Assembly (NCBI RefSeq): GCF_030813235.1
Contig: NZ_JAUSUB010000005.1
Coordinates: 204,984 to 268,983 of the forward strand
Length of the DNA stretch: 64,000 nucleotides
DNA from: Cytobacillus purgationiresistens
GTDB taxonomy: Bacteria; Bacillota; Bacilli; Bacillales; Cytobacillaceae
Direction of reading: 5' to 3'
The notes beneath the pieces are model-generated. The model ran no database searches, was not told the origin of the DNA, and saw only the letters and a list, made by a program, of their open reading frames with translations. The translations under genes were made by a program, and so were the position numbers. This document shows positions 25,513 to 34,198 of the stretch, one piece after another. Position 1 is the first letter of the stretch; the number at the start of each line of letters is the position of its first letter.

Positions 25513-26654
25513 TTTAATGATTCCTCCTTTCTTACCTGCTCAATAATATCAGCCATCATACTGCGTTTTTCTTCTGTGAAATCTGCTGTTGTCATTTCCT
25601 CGTAAAACTTAGAAAATAGTTCCAACTCTGACTTTTTCTCTTCTTTTAAAGAAGTAAAGGTGCTTTTCTTTTTCATATCTGTAATCGCTAATTTCCGCTC
25701 TAAATGCAGGACATTCGGATAAATTTGTCGCAATTTATTAATTGGATCAATTAATGCCCCTTCATCATGCAATGTGATTTTTAAATAGTCACCGCAGTCT
25801 TGATTATTATGAAAGCCAGGGTCCATTAATTCAGCCAGATAACCTGCTATTTCTCTCATATCCTTATTCGGTTTTAGAGATCGTGTGCGAAGATCAAATT
25901 GACCATTCTCCTTCATCTCGATAATAGAGATGGACTTTTCCTGCTTTGCTTCTGAAAACGAGTATTTTAAGAGAGAGCCAGAATAACGAATCTTTTCGTG
26001 CTTTAAAGCATCAGGGCTATGGAGGTGACCAAGAGCTGTATATGAAAAAGGCTCAAACAAACTTGCACTCACACAACCAGAACCTCCTACAGAAAGGGTC
26101 CTTTCGGAATCACTTGTTTTCCCGCCTAATACAAAAGCATGTCCAACAAGCACATTGGGTTCGTCCGGATTCATCGTCTCTTCGATTTTCCCTATGATTC
26201 TCTTCATTGCATCATCATGGGAATGAATGCTATCATCTTCCATTAAATGACGAACTAAACCTGGCTCTGCATATGGAACAAGATAGAAGTTCACCCCATT
26301 TATATGAAAGGGAGAGAAATCACTATTTAGTTTTCCAGATAGATAGAATTGGCTTTTTTTATACCATGAACTGCCAAAAGACAACCTTTCAGCACTATCA
26401 TGATTTCCGCCTATTGCAACGATAGGCGTATTCAAATCAACATTTATTTTAAATAACATCTCATTTAATAGTTCTACTGCATCAGTCGGCGGTACTGAGC
26501 GATCGTATAAATCACCTGCGATTACCACCGCATCAGGTTTTTCCTCTGCAACCAGCTCAACAAACTGTTCTAAGAAATAACGCTGATCTTCAGTCATATA
26601 TACACCATGTACCAGCTTCCCTAAGTGCCAGTCAGCTGTATGTATAAACTTCAT
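25509..26654 (-). CDS. sbcD: SbcD, nuclease subunit of SbcCD
   Basis: 381 residues from the third of three consecutive ATG codons, which is 8 bp from GGAGG. The Mre11-type phosphoesterase motifs appear in order: HTADWHLGK, VIAGDLYDRSVPP, GGNHDSAERL, VLVGHAFVLGG and ALGHLHSPDAL, providing the two-metal centre. A C-terminal capping domain follows. Mn-dependent 3'-5' exonuclease and endonuclease, translationally coupled to sbcC. Confidence 0.95.
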   Translation of the reverse strand: MKFIHTADWHLGKLVHGVYMTEDQRYFLEQFVELVAEEKPDAVVIAGDLYDRSVPPTDAVELLNEMLFKINVDLNTPIVAIGGNHDSAERLSFGSSWYKKSQFYLSGKLNSDFSPFHINGVNFYLVPYAEPGLVRHLMEDDSIHSHDDAMKRIIGKIEETMNPDEPNVLVGHAFVLGGKTSDSERTLSVGGSGCVSASLFEPFSYTALGHLHSPDALKHEKIRYSGSLLKYSFSEAKQEKSISIIEMKENGQFDLRTRSLKPNKDMREIAGYLAELMDPGFHNNQDCGDYLKITLHDEGALIDPINKLRQIYPNVLHLERKLAITDMKKKSTFTSLKEEKKSELELFSKFYEEMTTADFTEEKRSMMADIIEQVRKEESLK

Positions 26655-26753
26655 CATCATTCCTCCTCTTACGATCCAATATTCCTAGTATAACAAATCA
26701 TTTTTCCGACGTGTTGCGCATTTTAAAACGGACAATAGATTAGAGAATGAATA

Positions 26754-27098
26754 TTAAACCATTTCACGTCGTATTTTTTCCGGAATCATTGAAACCTTCA
26801 TTTCCAGATCAATCGGTCGATAGTTTTTGTCGATACACTCATCCCAATACTGTAAATGAAGCTGATCTATTTCATGGTTTGAATCAGTAACTTCAATACC
26901 GCCTTCACCTTGAATAGAGTACCAGTATAAATATTCAGCCTCGTTCTGCACTTCTCTAAAGATTGTTTCTATATACATTTTTTCACCTTTAAGCGTGAGT
27001 AAAACTTGATCCATCCTCTGATTAAGGAACTCCATCCATTCTTCAACCTGTGTTGATTTGCCTTCCTTTACTTTGAAACGAGTACATTCAATTTTCAT
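26754..27098 (-). CDS. DUF6176-like small cytoplasmic protein
   Basis: 114 residues. MKIECTRFKVKEGKSTQVEE, WMEFLNQRMDQVLLTLKGEK and MYIETIFREVQNEAEYLYWY resemble the ferredoxin-like DUF6176 family (dimeric alpha-beta barrel type) of Bacilli. GTGGGG precedes the ATG. No function is known. It stands alone between sbcD and the terminator of the amine dehydrogenase operon. Confidence 0.72.
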   Translation of the reverse strand: MKIECTRFKVKEGKSTQVEEWMEFLNQRMDQVLLTLKGEKMYIETIFREVQNEAEYLYWYSIQGEGGIEVTDSNHEIDQLHLQYWDECIDKNYRPIDLEMKVSMIPEKIRREMV

Positions 27099-27221
27099 CA
27101 GATCCCCACCTTTTTTTGATAGTTTAATTTTACCACTTAATTAGACGTATATCTAATTAGATGATTAAAAAATAGGACTTCTTAAATGTATAATAATACT
27201 ATTCTTTACCCTCAAATAAAA

Positions 27222-27248
27222 ATCCATTCTTATATGAAAAGAATGGAT
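27222..27248 (-). terminator. terminator of the ABC / amine dehydrogenase operon
   Basis: Ten-base arms ATCCATTCTT and AAGAATGGAT with a 7-nt loop, then TTTTATTTG on the minus strand, 39 bp past the last gene of the operon. Confidence 0.8.
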
Positions 27249-27286
27249 ATCATATCATAACCAGTAGTTATATAAACTTATAAAAC

Positions 27287-28360
27287 CTAATTAAATCGGC
27301 TAATTGAATAGTTATCAATTGGAAACGATGTTTCTCCGTCCAATATAAGTTCAGTAATGAGTGTTCCGATTAACGGAGACAAAGTTACACCGCTATGTGT
27401 TGCAGCTACGTAGAGATTTTCAAAACCAGGCACAGTACCTAAAATAGGAAATCCATCTTCAGGCATAGCACGAATTCCTGAAAATGCTCTGACAATCTTA
27501 GCTTTTCTTAACGATGGAACATAATGTACAGCCATATTTGCTGTTTCTTGAATGACATCAAGAGTTGTCGAACGATTAAACCCTTTCTTCTCCATTGAAT
27601 AGCCCATTAATACTTCTCCATTATTTGCTTGTCTTAATCCACTCACAGTGTGTCTTAAGAATGGTTTCAGCGGTTCAGAAACAAGTATTTGTCCCCTTAA
27701 CTGATAGATCGGGATATTAATTCCTAGCATATTCCCTAACTCATTGGACCACGTTCCACCTGCTAGAATTAAGTTTTTACACATATAATTTTTTTTATCT
27801 GAAACAATAATATATTGCCCATCCTGTTTTTTTATGTCTGTTACTTTATTATATGTAGAGTATTCTACATTGTTTTTCTTTGCTGAACGCATATACCTAT
27901 CAATTAATCTAAAAGGATTTACGTTTCCATCTATGGAACTATATGTTGCACCTACAACTTTTGGGTTTATACATTGTTCTTTTACTAATACTTCCTCTTT
28001 AGAAAGGACTTTTATTTTAATTCCAATCTTTTCATAAGACTCTGCTAGATACAATGCTTTTTCCTTATCTTTTTCTTGAAAAAAAGGAGACAAGCCTCCT
28101 GTCCGTTTATATTCAACATCGCCTATTTTTTTTGACAAATATGGGTATAACTCTGCACTATAATAATTTAGTTCTGCATACCAAGAGGGCGTTTTATTAT
28201 GAACCCATACCCACGCTTGAGTTGACCCAGATGTTCCACTTAGAGGATACTTTTTGTCAAGGACAAGAACACCTTCTTTGTACCGTTCAGAAAGGTGATA
28301 GGCAATTCCGTTACCAACTACGCCTCCACCAATAATAATGGTTTCATATTTCCCATCCAT
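27287..28360 (-). CDS. FAD-dependent amine/opine dehydrogenase, DAO-fold catalytic subunit (HcnC/OoxB-like)
   Basis: 357 residues. The FAD-binding motif IIIGGGVVGNGIAYHLSE is at the N-terminus, STQAWVWVHN is the flavin-contact region, and NLILAGGTWSNELG then VAATHSGVTLSPLIG are the DAO family C-terminal motifs. The start abuts the TAG of the BFD-type gene. Its neighbours (BFD ferredoxin, NAD(P)/FAD protein and a small 2Fe-2S protein) match the heteromeric dehydrogenases HcnABC, opine oxidase OoxAB and D-hydroxyproline dehydrogenase. It would oxidise a secondary amine such as an opine or an N-alkyl amino acid. The substrate is inferred only as a class. Confidence 0.85.
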   Translation of the reverse strand: MDGKYETIIIGGGVVGNGIAYHLSERYKEGVLVLDKKYPLSGTSGSTQAWVWVHNKTPSWYAELNYYSAELYPYLSKKIGDVEYKRTGGLSPFFQEKDKEKALYLAESYEKIGIKIKVLSKEEVLVKEQCINPKVVGATYSSIDGNVNPFRLIDRYMRSAKKNNVEYSTYNKVTDIKKQDGQYIIVSDKKNYMCKNLILAGGTWSNELGNMLGINIPIYQLRGQILVSEPLKPFLRHTVSGLRQANNGEVLMGYSMEKKGFNRSTTLDVIQETANMAVHYVPSLRKAKIVRAFSGIRAMPEDGFPILGTVPGFENLYVAATHSGVTLSPLIGTLITELILDGETSFPIDNYSISRFN

Positions 28361-28699
28361 CTACTTTACCCTCCCCTCTTCTAATTCCAACTCATCTAAA
28401 ACCGATTTTACAGTAGAGAAAGTAGTACTATTCGTAGCTAAGGTTTCTAGTTTAATAGGAGATAAAGGCATACGTATCCGTGGTAATGGAATTTCTGATA
28501 AAGGGGTCCCTGTCTGTTCATGTATGACCATTGCAACAAGATTAGTACAAGTTTTTGCCTGACAAGGACCCATGCCGCATCTTGTCAATCTTTTTATATC
28601 ATCAAATGTCTTTGCCCCATGGCCAACCACTTCCTCTATTTCTTCATAGCTAATTTCCTCACATCGACAGATAATCTTTGTTTTATCCACATTATTCAC
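28361..28699 (-). CDS. BFD-type [2Fe-2S] protein of the amine dehydrogenase complex
   Basis: 112 residues. Cluster ligands are visible as IICRCEEIS (C-x-C) and TRCGMGPCQAKTC (C-x4-C), the BFD-like fold that in OoxA/HcnB homologues is fused to the C-terminus of the FAD subunit. Here it is a separate gene followed by a 40-residue tail. AGAAGGTG precedes the ATG. It would pass electrons between the two flavoproteins of the complex. It lies 42 bp after the FAD/NAD gene and directly abuts the DAO gene. Confidence 0.87.
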   Translation of the reverse strand: MNNVDKTKIICRCEEISYEEIEEVVGHGAKTFDDIKRLTRCGMGPCQAKTCTNLVAMVIHEQTGTPLSEIPLPRIRMPLSPIKLETLATNSTTFSTVKSVLDELELEEGRVK

Positions 28700-28741
28700 C
28701 TTCTAGTCTCTCAATAATTTAAATACCTAAACCAAATTGTA

Positions 28742-29821
28742 CTAAGAGATAAATTGATTTTTTAGCATTGGACTTTTATAGCTTTCAATATGTTTTATAC
28801 GCTCTTGGAAGACATCAGTGTATTCTCGTGACTCTAACTCTTTCCATAATTCAGCACTTTGCTTTTCCGCTTCTTCTCTACTAAGTACTTCCAATTCCTC
28901 ACACACACTAGTAGCAGCAATTTTACCTGTTATTAACAGTGCACCATGCACGCTTATTCCTGTAGCGTTTCCAGCAATAAAAACATCATTTACACTAGTT
29001 TGAAAGGATTGATTATACGATGGGACCCACCCACCGAGCTTATCTCCAAATCCAAAAGAACAATTCAATTGATAAAACAAATCGAGAATTGGCGACCTTC
29101 CACCATCAACTAACACAAGATCAACATACTCAGTAAAGACTCGGTCCTGCAGTTGAATATCAACCTCCTTAACCTCCCCAATTCCTCGTGCTTCTTTAAT
29201 AGAAGCATTCACATAAAAAGGTAGTCCTATATCATATAGCTCATTAACCTTTTTCATTTCCCTTGCTTGAATCGTTGGTTGCTGTTCGATGATTCCTTTA
29301 ATATTTATCCCTACGTCAATTAGTTGATGGATAATATCCATAGCAAAGTCAGTTGAACCAACTATAACTGCACTTTTACCCGGAATTACAAAATCTCTGT
29401 TGACTAATGTTTGGGCAGCACCTATAGTCATAATTCCAGGCAAAGTCCATTTAGGGAAAGAAATTGCATTTTCTGTAGCTCCTGTGGCAACAATAATCTT
29501 TTTTGCCATAATGGGAAAAACGTTTAATTCATCGGTAATACCAAGACTTCCATTAGCATAAATACCAATGATGCGGTGCTCCAGTAAGTAGCGAATTGGG
29601 AATTGAGTTAATTGATTTGTTAAATCTTGTGCTAATTCAAAGCCACGCATTGATTGATATGGCGAGGGCAATGATTGCAACATCTGTGTTTGTTGTCTCA
29701 ATTGTCCACCCAATAAATTTGATTCATCTATGATAGTCACATTTAATCCTTTTGAAGCCGTTTCAATTGCTGCAACAATGCCTGCCGGTCCCGCTCCGAT
29801 AATGAGTACATCAGTATCCAT
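28742..29821 (-). CDS. NAD(P)/FAD-binding subunit of the amine dehydrogenase (HcnB/OoxA-like)
   Basis: 359 residues from ATG 29821, 8 bp from GGAG; the earlier ATG is too close. The first dinucleotide motif VLIIGAGPAGIVAAIETASK is at about 5-24, IIVATGATENAISFPKWTLP in the middle, a second Rossmann motif GKSAVIVGSTDFAMDII, and VNDVFIAGNATGISVHGALL near the end. It resembles thioredoxin-reductase-like subunits of opine oxidase but lacks the fused BFD domain, which is encoded by the next gene. The start overlaps the 2Fe-2S gene by 11 bp. Confidence 0.87.
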   Translation of the reverse strand: MDTDVLIIGAGPAGIVAAIETASKGLNVTIIDESNLLGGQLRQQTQMLQSLPSPYQSMRGFELAQDLTNQLTQFPIRYLLEHRIIGIYANGSLGITDELNVFPIMAKKIIVATGATENAISFPKWTLPGIMTIGAAQTLVNRDFVIPGKSAVIVGSTDFAMDIIHQLIDVGINIKGIIEQQPTIQAREMKKVNELYDIGLPFYVNASIKEARGIGEVKEVDIQLQDRVFTEYVDLVLVDGGRSPILDLFYQLNCSFGFGDKLGGWVPSYNQSFQTSVNDVFIAGNATGISVHGALLITGKIAATSVCEELEVLSREEAEKQSAELWKELESREYTDVFQERIKHIESYKSPMLKNQFIS

Positions 29822-30134
29822 TTTCATCGCTCCTTATCTCTGGGTCTCCCAATGATTGATAAATCTGCATACCATCCTTTACTTTTGTCATACAACTTCT
29901 TACATGATTTTCTCCATCAATAGTCATATAACAGCTACAGCATCTTCCTCTAGAACAAAAAAGTCCTCTTGATTGAACTAATTTTCTGCTCTCCCCTAAT
30001 TTTTTGATCCCATTAGCTATGAGGGCTGCTGCTACCGTTTGTTGCTTATATGCTAAAAGGGGTTGATTGTTGAAATATACTGTTACAGGTTTTTGAAGTT
30101 GCTTACCTAGAACAGGATGATTTTCTATATGCAT
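29811..30134 (-). CDS. small [2Fe-2S] subunit of the amine dehydrogenase (HcnA-like)
   Basis: 107 residues. The plant-type cluster motif is CSRGRCCSC (C-x4-C-x2-C), with the fourth cysteine in HVRSCMTKV. VTVYFNNQPLLAYKQQTVAA is the HcnA/SoxA-type beta-grasp N-terminal part. It is the electron-transfer gamma subunit found with HcnBC and hydroxyproline dehydrogenase. It begins 12 bp after the last ABC permease gene, linking uptake and oxidation in one transcript. AAGGTG precedes the ATG. Confidence 0.85.
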   Translation of the reverse strand: MHIENHPVLGKQLQKPVTVYFNNQPLLAYKQQTVAAALIANGIKKLGESRKLVQSRGLFCSRGRCCSCYMTIDGENHVRSCMTKVKDGMQIYQSLGDPEIRSDENGY

Positions 30135-30146
30135 AAAAACACCTTC

Positions 30147-30953
30147 TTATTGATTTTTTGATGAGAATATTTTCCCTACACCTAATACTCTTTCAATAAT
30201 TATCATTAGTACAATTGTAAATAAAATCATAATACTAGAAATAGAAGTAATGATTGGATCATATTGATATTGCATATATGTGTAGATACGTACCGGTAGA
30301 GTGACAACATCCGTACTGACAATAAATAAAGCTACAGTTAAGTCATCAAATGAAGTAATAAAAGCAAAAATCGCACCTGCTATGATACCTGATTTAATAA
30401 TTGGTAATGTAATCTGAAGAAACACTTTAAAAGGTCCTGCCCCTAAATTCAGAGCAGCTTGTTCGATGGAACGATCAAAGCCTACTAAACTGGCAACTAC
30501 AAGGCGGACAACAAAAGGTACAGTTAAAATAATGTGGCCGATTACTAAAGCTAAAGGACTCGCAGCTAATCCAATCCAGGAATAAAACTGTAATAGTGCA
30601 ACACCAAAAACAACAGATGGTATAAGTAGCGGAGAACCAACTAATTGGACGATGGCCTCTTTCCCTTTAAATTCATATCTCACAATAGCTAGCGAGGCTA
30701 GCGTGCCAATTGCAGTAGCAATTATGGCAGTAAGAAAAGCAACAAGAATACTTAAAAGAAGGGAGTGTATAAACTCAGGGTGTTCAAGTAATTCCGCATA
30801 CCATCTAAATGTCAATCCCTCTGGAGGAAACACGATATACTCAGTTGTGGTTAATGATGAAAGCAAAACGACGATAATAGGAGCGAGTAAAAACACATAA
30901 ATCAGTAAACAAGAAAAATTTAGTACAAATGAGGGCAACCGTTTTTTCTTCAT
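30147..30953 (-). CDS. ABC transporter permease, PotC-like
   Basis: 268 residues, six membrane spans. The EAA loop EQAALNLGAGPFKVFLQITL then PIIKSGIIAGAIFAF is the docking site for the ATPase. Overall it resembles PotC of the polyamine/opine/phosphonate importer family. The ATG overlaps the PotB-like stop by 4 bp (ATGA). It forms the membrane channel with the preceding gene. Confidence 0.92.
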   Translation of the reverse strand: MKKKRLPSFVLNFSCLLIYVFLLAPIIVVLLSSLTTTEYIVFPPEGLTFRWYAELLEHPEFIHSLLLSILVAFLTAIIATAIGTLASLAIVRYEFKGKEAIVQLVGSPLLIPSVVFGVALLQFYSWIGLAASPLALVIGHIILTVPFVVRLVVASLVGFDRSIEQAALNLGAGPFKVFLQITLPIIKSGIIAGAIFAFITSFDDLTVALFIVSTDVVTLPVRIYTYMQYQYDPIITSISSIMILFTIVLMIIIERVLGVGKIFSSKNQ

Positions 30954-31855
30954 TGAATAGCCACCCCTTTTTTTGATTTAGAAAGTATTTTGCTGTAAAA
31001 AACGATAGTAATAGTTGCTATAAAAATGAGAATAAAACCAATAGCTCCTCCATACGGCCAATTTAGCATGACAGCCACTTGTTCATACGTTATGTAAGAC
31101 ATGACTTTCACTTGTGGTCCTCCCAAAATGGAAGGTGTAACAAATGAACTCACACTTAAGCTAAACACCATTACTGATCCAGCAAATATTCCTGGCAAGG
31201 TTAAAGGCAGAGTGACCGATGTAAAAGTTTTCAAAGAACTCGCCCCGAGATTTTGCGAGGCTCTTAAAACGGAAGTATCAATCCTTTCAAGTGACCCCAT
31301 TATACTTAATACCATGTAAGGAAAAAGGACATGCACCATTCCTACAATGACACTAAATTCGCTATATAATAACTCTAGAGGCTGGTCAATCCATCCAAGT
31401 TTCATCAATGAGCTATTAATAACACCATTATTTGAAAGTAAAATAACCCATCCATAACAACGAATGACCATACTAATTAATAATGGTGAAAGGACAAGTA
31501 ACGTTAGATAGTTTTTTACTTTCCCCTTAGCCTTAGCTATTTGAAATGCCACAGGATATGAAATAATAATTGTAACCAAAGTGGTTATTAATCCTATTTT
31601 CACCGTTCTCCAAAGGACTCCGAGATAAAAAGGATCCGAAATGAATTTTATATAATTCTGAAACGTCCATTCACCTCCTATGCCTGTACTAGCATCAAAG
31701 GTTTTAAAACTAGTAATAAAAAGGAAAAACAAAGGAATTAAAAAGAAAAATATAAAGACTGCTAGAGTGGGTATTACTAACAACCATGCGTCCCATATTT
31801 TTTTCTTTTTTTTCTTTTTCTTAATGTTTATAGTAGATCCCGTTTCTAATTTCAT
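30950..31855 (-). CDS. ABC transporter permease, PotB-like, with an oligo-lysine N-terminus
   Basis: 301 residues from ATG 31855, seven bases after the ATPase stop; the open frame extends 28 codons further upstream, but that part overlaps the ATPase gene. Six membrane spans and the EAA motif LRASQNLGASSLKTFTSVTL are present. The cytoplasmic N-terminus contains eight consecutive lysines encoded by two A runs, which could slip during replication. Together with the PotC-like protein it makes the import channel for a polyamine- or opine-type cation. Confidence 0.9.
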   Translation of the reverse strand: MKLETGSTINIKKKKKKKKIWDAWLLVIPTLAVFIFFFLIPLFFLFITSFKTFDASTGIGGEWTFQNYIKFISDPFYLGVLWRTVKIGLITTLVTIIISYPVAFQIAKAKGKVKNYLTLLVLSPLLISMVIRCYGWVILLSNNGVINSSLMKLGWIDQPLELLYSEFSVIVGMVHVLFPYMVLSIMGSLERIDTSVLRASQNLGASSLKTFTSVTLPLTLPGIFAGSVMVFSLSVSSFVTPSILGGPQVKVMSYITYEQVAVMLNWPYGGAIGFILIFIATITIVFYSKILSKSKKGVAIQ

Positions 31856-31862
31856 ATAACTA

Positions 31863-32936
31863 TCACCTACCCTTTCTAGAAGGTAGTAGATCTTCTGGTT
31901 TCCATATAGCAAATACATTACTCCCTTGGTGTATATCATTTGGATTTATCATAGTATTTGATATATCTGCAACGATGTGGTTATCCTCTATCTTTAAAAA
32001 GTATCTCGTTTTAGGTCCTAAAAACATCTTTCTTTCTACTATTGTTTTAATCTCATCACCTTTATTAGACGGACTTGTTAGGATTTGTATTTTTTCTGGT
32101 CTTATAAAGAAATCAATTTCAGAATTTTGCTTTGAATGGATTGAGACAATCTGCTCGCTACCATAAAAGAAAAGTTTACATTTATTATTTTCATAAACTT
32201 CAAGAACCTTTCCTCTCACTCGGTTTACCTCTCCGATAAATTGCGACACAAAGTCAGTCTCTGGATGATTATAAATATCAGCTGGTGTATCAACTTGCTC
32301 TATTCTGCCTTCAAACATTACAGCGATTCGATCAGAAATTGCCAGTGCTTCTTCTTGGTCATGTGTAACAAAGATAGTTGTGATCCCCAGTTCCTTTTGA
32401 ATTTCCACAATTTCTTCCCTCATTTGCTGACGAAGCTTTGCATCTAAGTTACTAAGTGGTTCGTCTAACAAAAGAACCTTGGGCTTGATTACCAGTGCTC
32501 TTGCGAGAGAAACTCGTTGCTGCTGTCCTCCAGAAAGCTCTTTTGGATACCGTTTTTCAAAGCCTGATAATCTAACCATTTCCAATACTTCTTGCACACG
32601 CCTTTTAATTTCCACCTTCGTTACTTTTCGAAGCTTCAAACCGTATGCAACATTATCAAAAACCGTCATATGTGGAAAAAGTGCATAATTTTGAAAAACC
32701 ATACCCATTTCCCTTTTATTTGGCGGTAAATGCTGTACTGATTCATTATCTACCTCAATTTTCCCGCCATCGACATCCAAGAAGCCCGCAATCATATTCA
32801 GAGTGGTTGTTTTACCACAACCGGAGGGACCAAGAAAAGACATTAACTCACCTTTTTTGATTTCGAGGCTTAACTTTTTTACAACTTCGGTTTTATTATA
32901 TGTTTTTACCAAATTTTCAATTTTTAAATAACTCAT
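31863..32936 (-). CDS. ABC transporter ATPase, PotA-like
   Basis: 357 residues. Walker A LGPSGCGKTTTLNMIAGF is at about 35-52, signature LSGGQQQRVSLARALVIKP, Walker B VLLLDEPLSNLDAKL, switch His in FVTHDQEEALAISDR. From about residue 240 a TOBE domain follows, as in polyamine and iron importers. AGGCGGGTG precedes the ATG. It lies 13 bp after the binding protein gene. It drives uptake through the two permeases. Confidence 0.94.
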   Translation of the reverse strand: MSYLKIENLVKTYNKTEVVKKLSLEIKKGELMSFLGPSGCGKTTTLNMIAGFLDVDGGKIEVDNESVQHLPPNKREMGMVFQNYALFPHMTVFDNVAYGLKLRKVTKVEIKRRVQEVLEMVRLSGFEKRYPKELSGGQQQRVSLARALVIKPKVLLLDEPLSNLDAKLRQQMREEIVEIQKELGITTIFVTHDQEEALAISDRIAVMFEGRIEQVDTPADIYNHPETDFVSQFIGEVNRVRGKVLEVYENNKCKLFFYGSEQIVSIHSKQNSEIDFFIRPEKIQILTSPSNKGDEIKTIVERKMFLGPKTRYFLKIEDNHIVADISNTMINPNDIHQGSNVFAIWKPEDLLPSRKGR

Positions 32937-32949
32937 GATATCACCCGCC

Positions 32950-34020
32950 TTAATGGGATATTTCTATTTCCTTATTTGCTCGTTCGGTCCACTCTTCTCT
33001 TTTAGTATTAACAAGTTCCCAATCAACCTTGACCAGTTTCTCAATTTCGTCTTCGCCATAAACAACCTTGTTAGCTATTTCTTCTTCTAATTCAACATGT
33101 TTATTGACAGGACCATCGAATAATGAAGCAGCAAATAATTTTTGGGCTTCCTCATCTAATACAAAGTTTACAAATTTCTGAGCAAGTTCTTCATTCGGTG
33201 CACCTTTTACCACACTTACAGTTGCCATCAACGCTGGTGCACCTTCATCAGGTGTTACGAATTCAATTGGAAAACCTGAATCTTGTAAGGTATACACACG
33301 ACTGCTTCCCCAAGAACTTGCAACAGCTTGCCCTTGTAAGAAATAATTTGAAACGTCAGCTGTTTTATCAAAAGTAACAGTGTTATAAGCAATTTCTTTC
33401 ATTTTTTCAAATCCAGGGTCAATATTTTCTACACTTCCTCCATTAGCTATAGCTGTCATGAGGAGCGTGTGAACTCCATATGTATTTGCAATCGATGGTA
33501 ATACGATTTTCCCCTTGAACTTCGCATCCGCCAAATCATTCCATGAAGTAATCGGGTCCCATCCATTTTGTTCAAATACATCTTTGTTATAAGCTAAACC
33601 AGTTGAAATAATTCCAAATCCAACACCAATATTATCCTTATCTTTTGCAATATCATATAGATTCTCTAGATTCGGAACAAGTTTTTCTTTCAAAGGTGCA
33701 AGTAACCCAAAAGTTTTTGCCTGTGCCTGTGGACCATCATCTAGAAAAGCTACATCAATTTGTGGATTACCTTTTTGTGCCTGCAGCTTTGACAATGTAT
33801 CAACAGAGCTTCCTGTAATATAAGTCACTTTTACATTGTGCTCCTCTTCAAATTTAGGAATAAGATTTTCCTTCATTTTTTGCTCATAACTTCCACCGTA
33901 AGCAGCCAAAACTAATGTTTTTTTCCCATTCTCTGATGAACCTACGGATTTGCCACTGCATCCAGCAGCTATTACAAGAAATAAACATGTCAATACAATA
34001 GAAACCAGCTTTCTTTTCAT
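32950..34020 (-). CDS. ABC transporter substrate-binding lipoprotein, PotD-like
   Basis: 356 residues from ATG 34020 (GGAGG 7 bp upstream; the preceding GTG is less likely). A lipoprotein signal peptide ends VIAAGCSGKS, so the mature protein is anchored at Cys-21 or so. The bilobal family-1 binding fold is seen in TLVLAAYGGSYEQKMKENLI, PKFEEEHNVKVTYITGSS and the late VKGAPNEELAQKFVNFVLDE. Homologues bind putrescine, spermidine, opines or 2-aminoethylphosphonate. Acidic pocket residues could not be mapped reliably, so the ligand is open. First gene of the eight-gene operon. Confidence 0.9.
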   Translation of the reverse strand: MKRKLVSIVLTCLFLVIAAGCSGKSVGSSENGKKTLVLAAYGGSYEQKMKENLIPKFEEEHNVKVTYITGSSVDTLSKLQAQKGNPQIDVAFLDDGPQAQAKTFGLLAPLKEKLVPNLENLYDIAKDKDNIGVGFGIISTGLAYNKDVFEQNGWDPITSWNDLADAKFKGKIVLPSIANTYGVHTLLMTAIANGGSVENIDPGFEKMKEIAYNTVTFDKTADVSNYFLQGQAVASSWGSSRVYTLQDSGFPIEFVTPDEGAPALMATVSVVKGAPNEELAQKFVNFVLDEEAQKLFAASLFDGPVNKHVELEEEIANKVVYGEDEIEKLVKVDWELVNTKREEWTERANKEIEISH

Positions 34021-34141
34021 CACATTTCCTCCTCATTTTCATTTACTTAAACAAAGATTTATTATAAAATCCCACCTCCTTTTCGCCCCGAATGTTGAGT
34101 ATTATAAATATTCTGATAAAATTTTATAAAAAAATATAATA

Positions 34142-34157
34142 TTATAACATTATATTT
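34142..34157. promoter_or_regulatory. putative GntR operator before the ABC transporter operon
   Basis: On the minus strand the 16-mer AAATATAATGTTATAA is identical to the site upstream of the GntR gene (34931-34946). It lies about 120 bp before the binding protein gene and is embedded in a longer AT palindrome (ATATAAT with ATTATAT). Confidence 0.65.
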
Positions 34158-34198
34158 TTTACTTATATGAAGAAAGTTGAGGTGTAATCACTTTCTTA

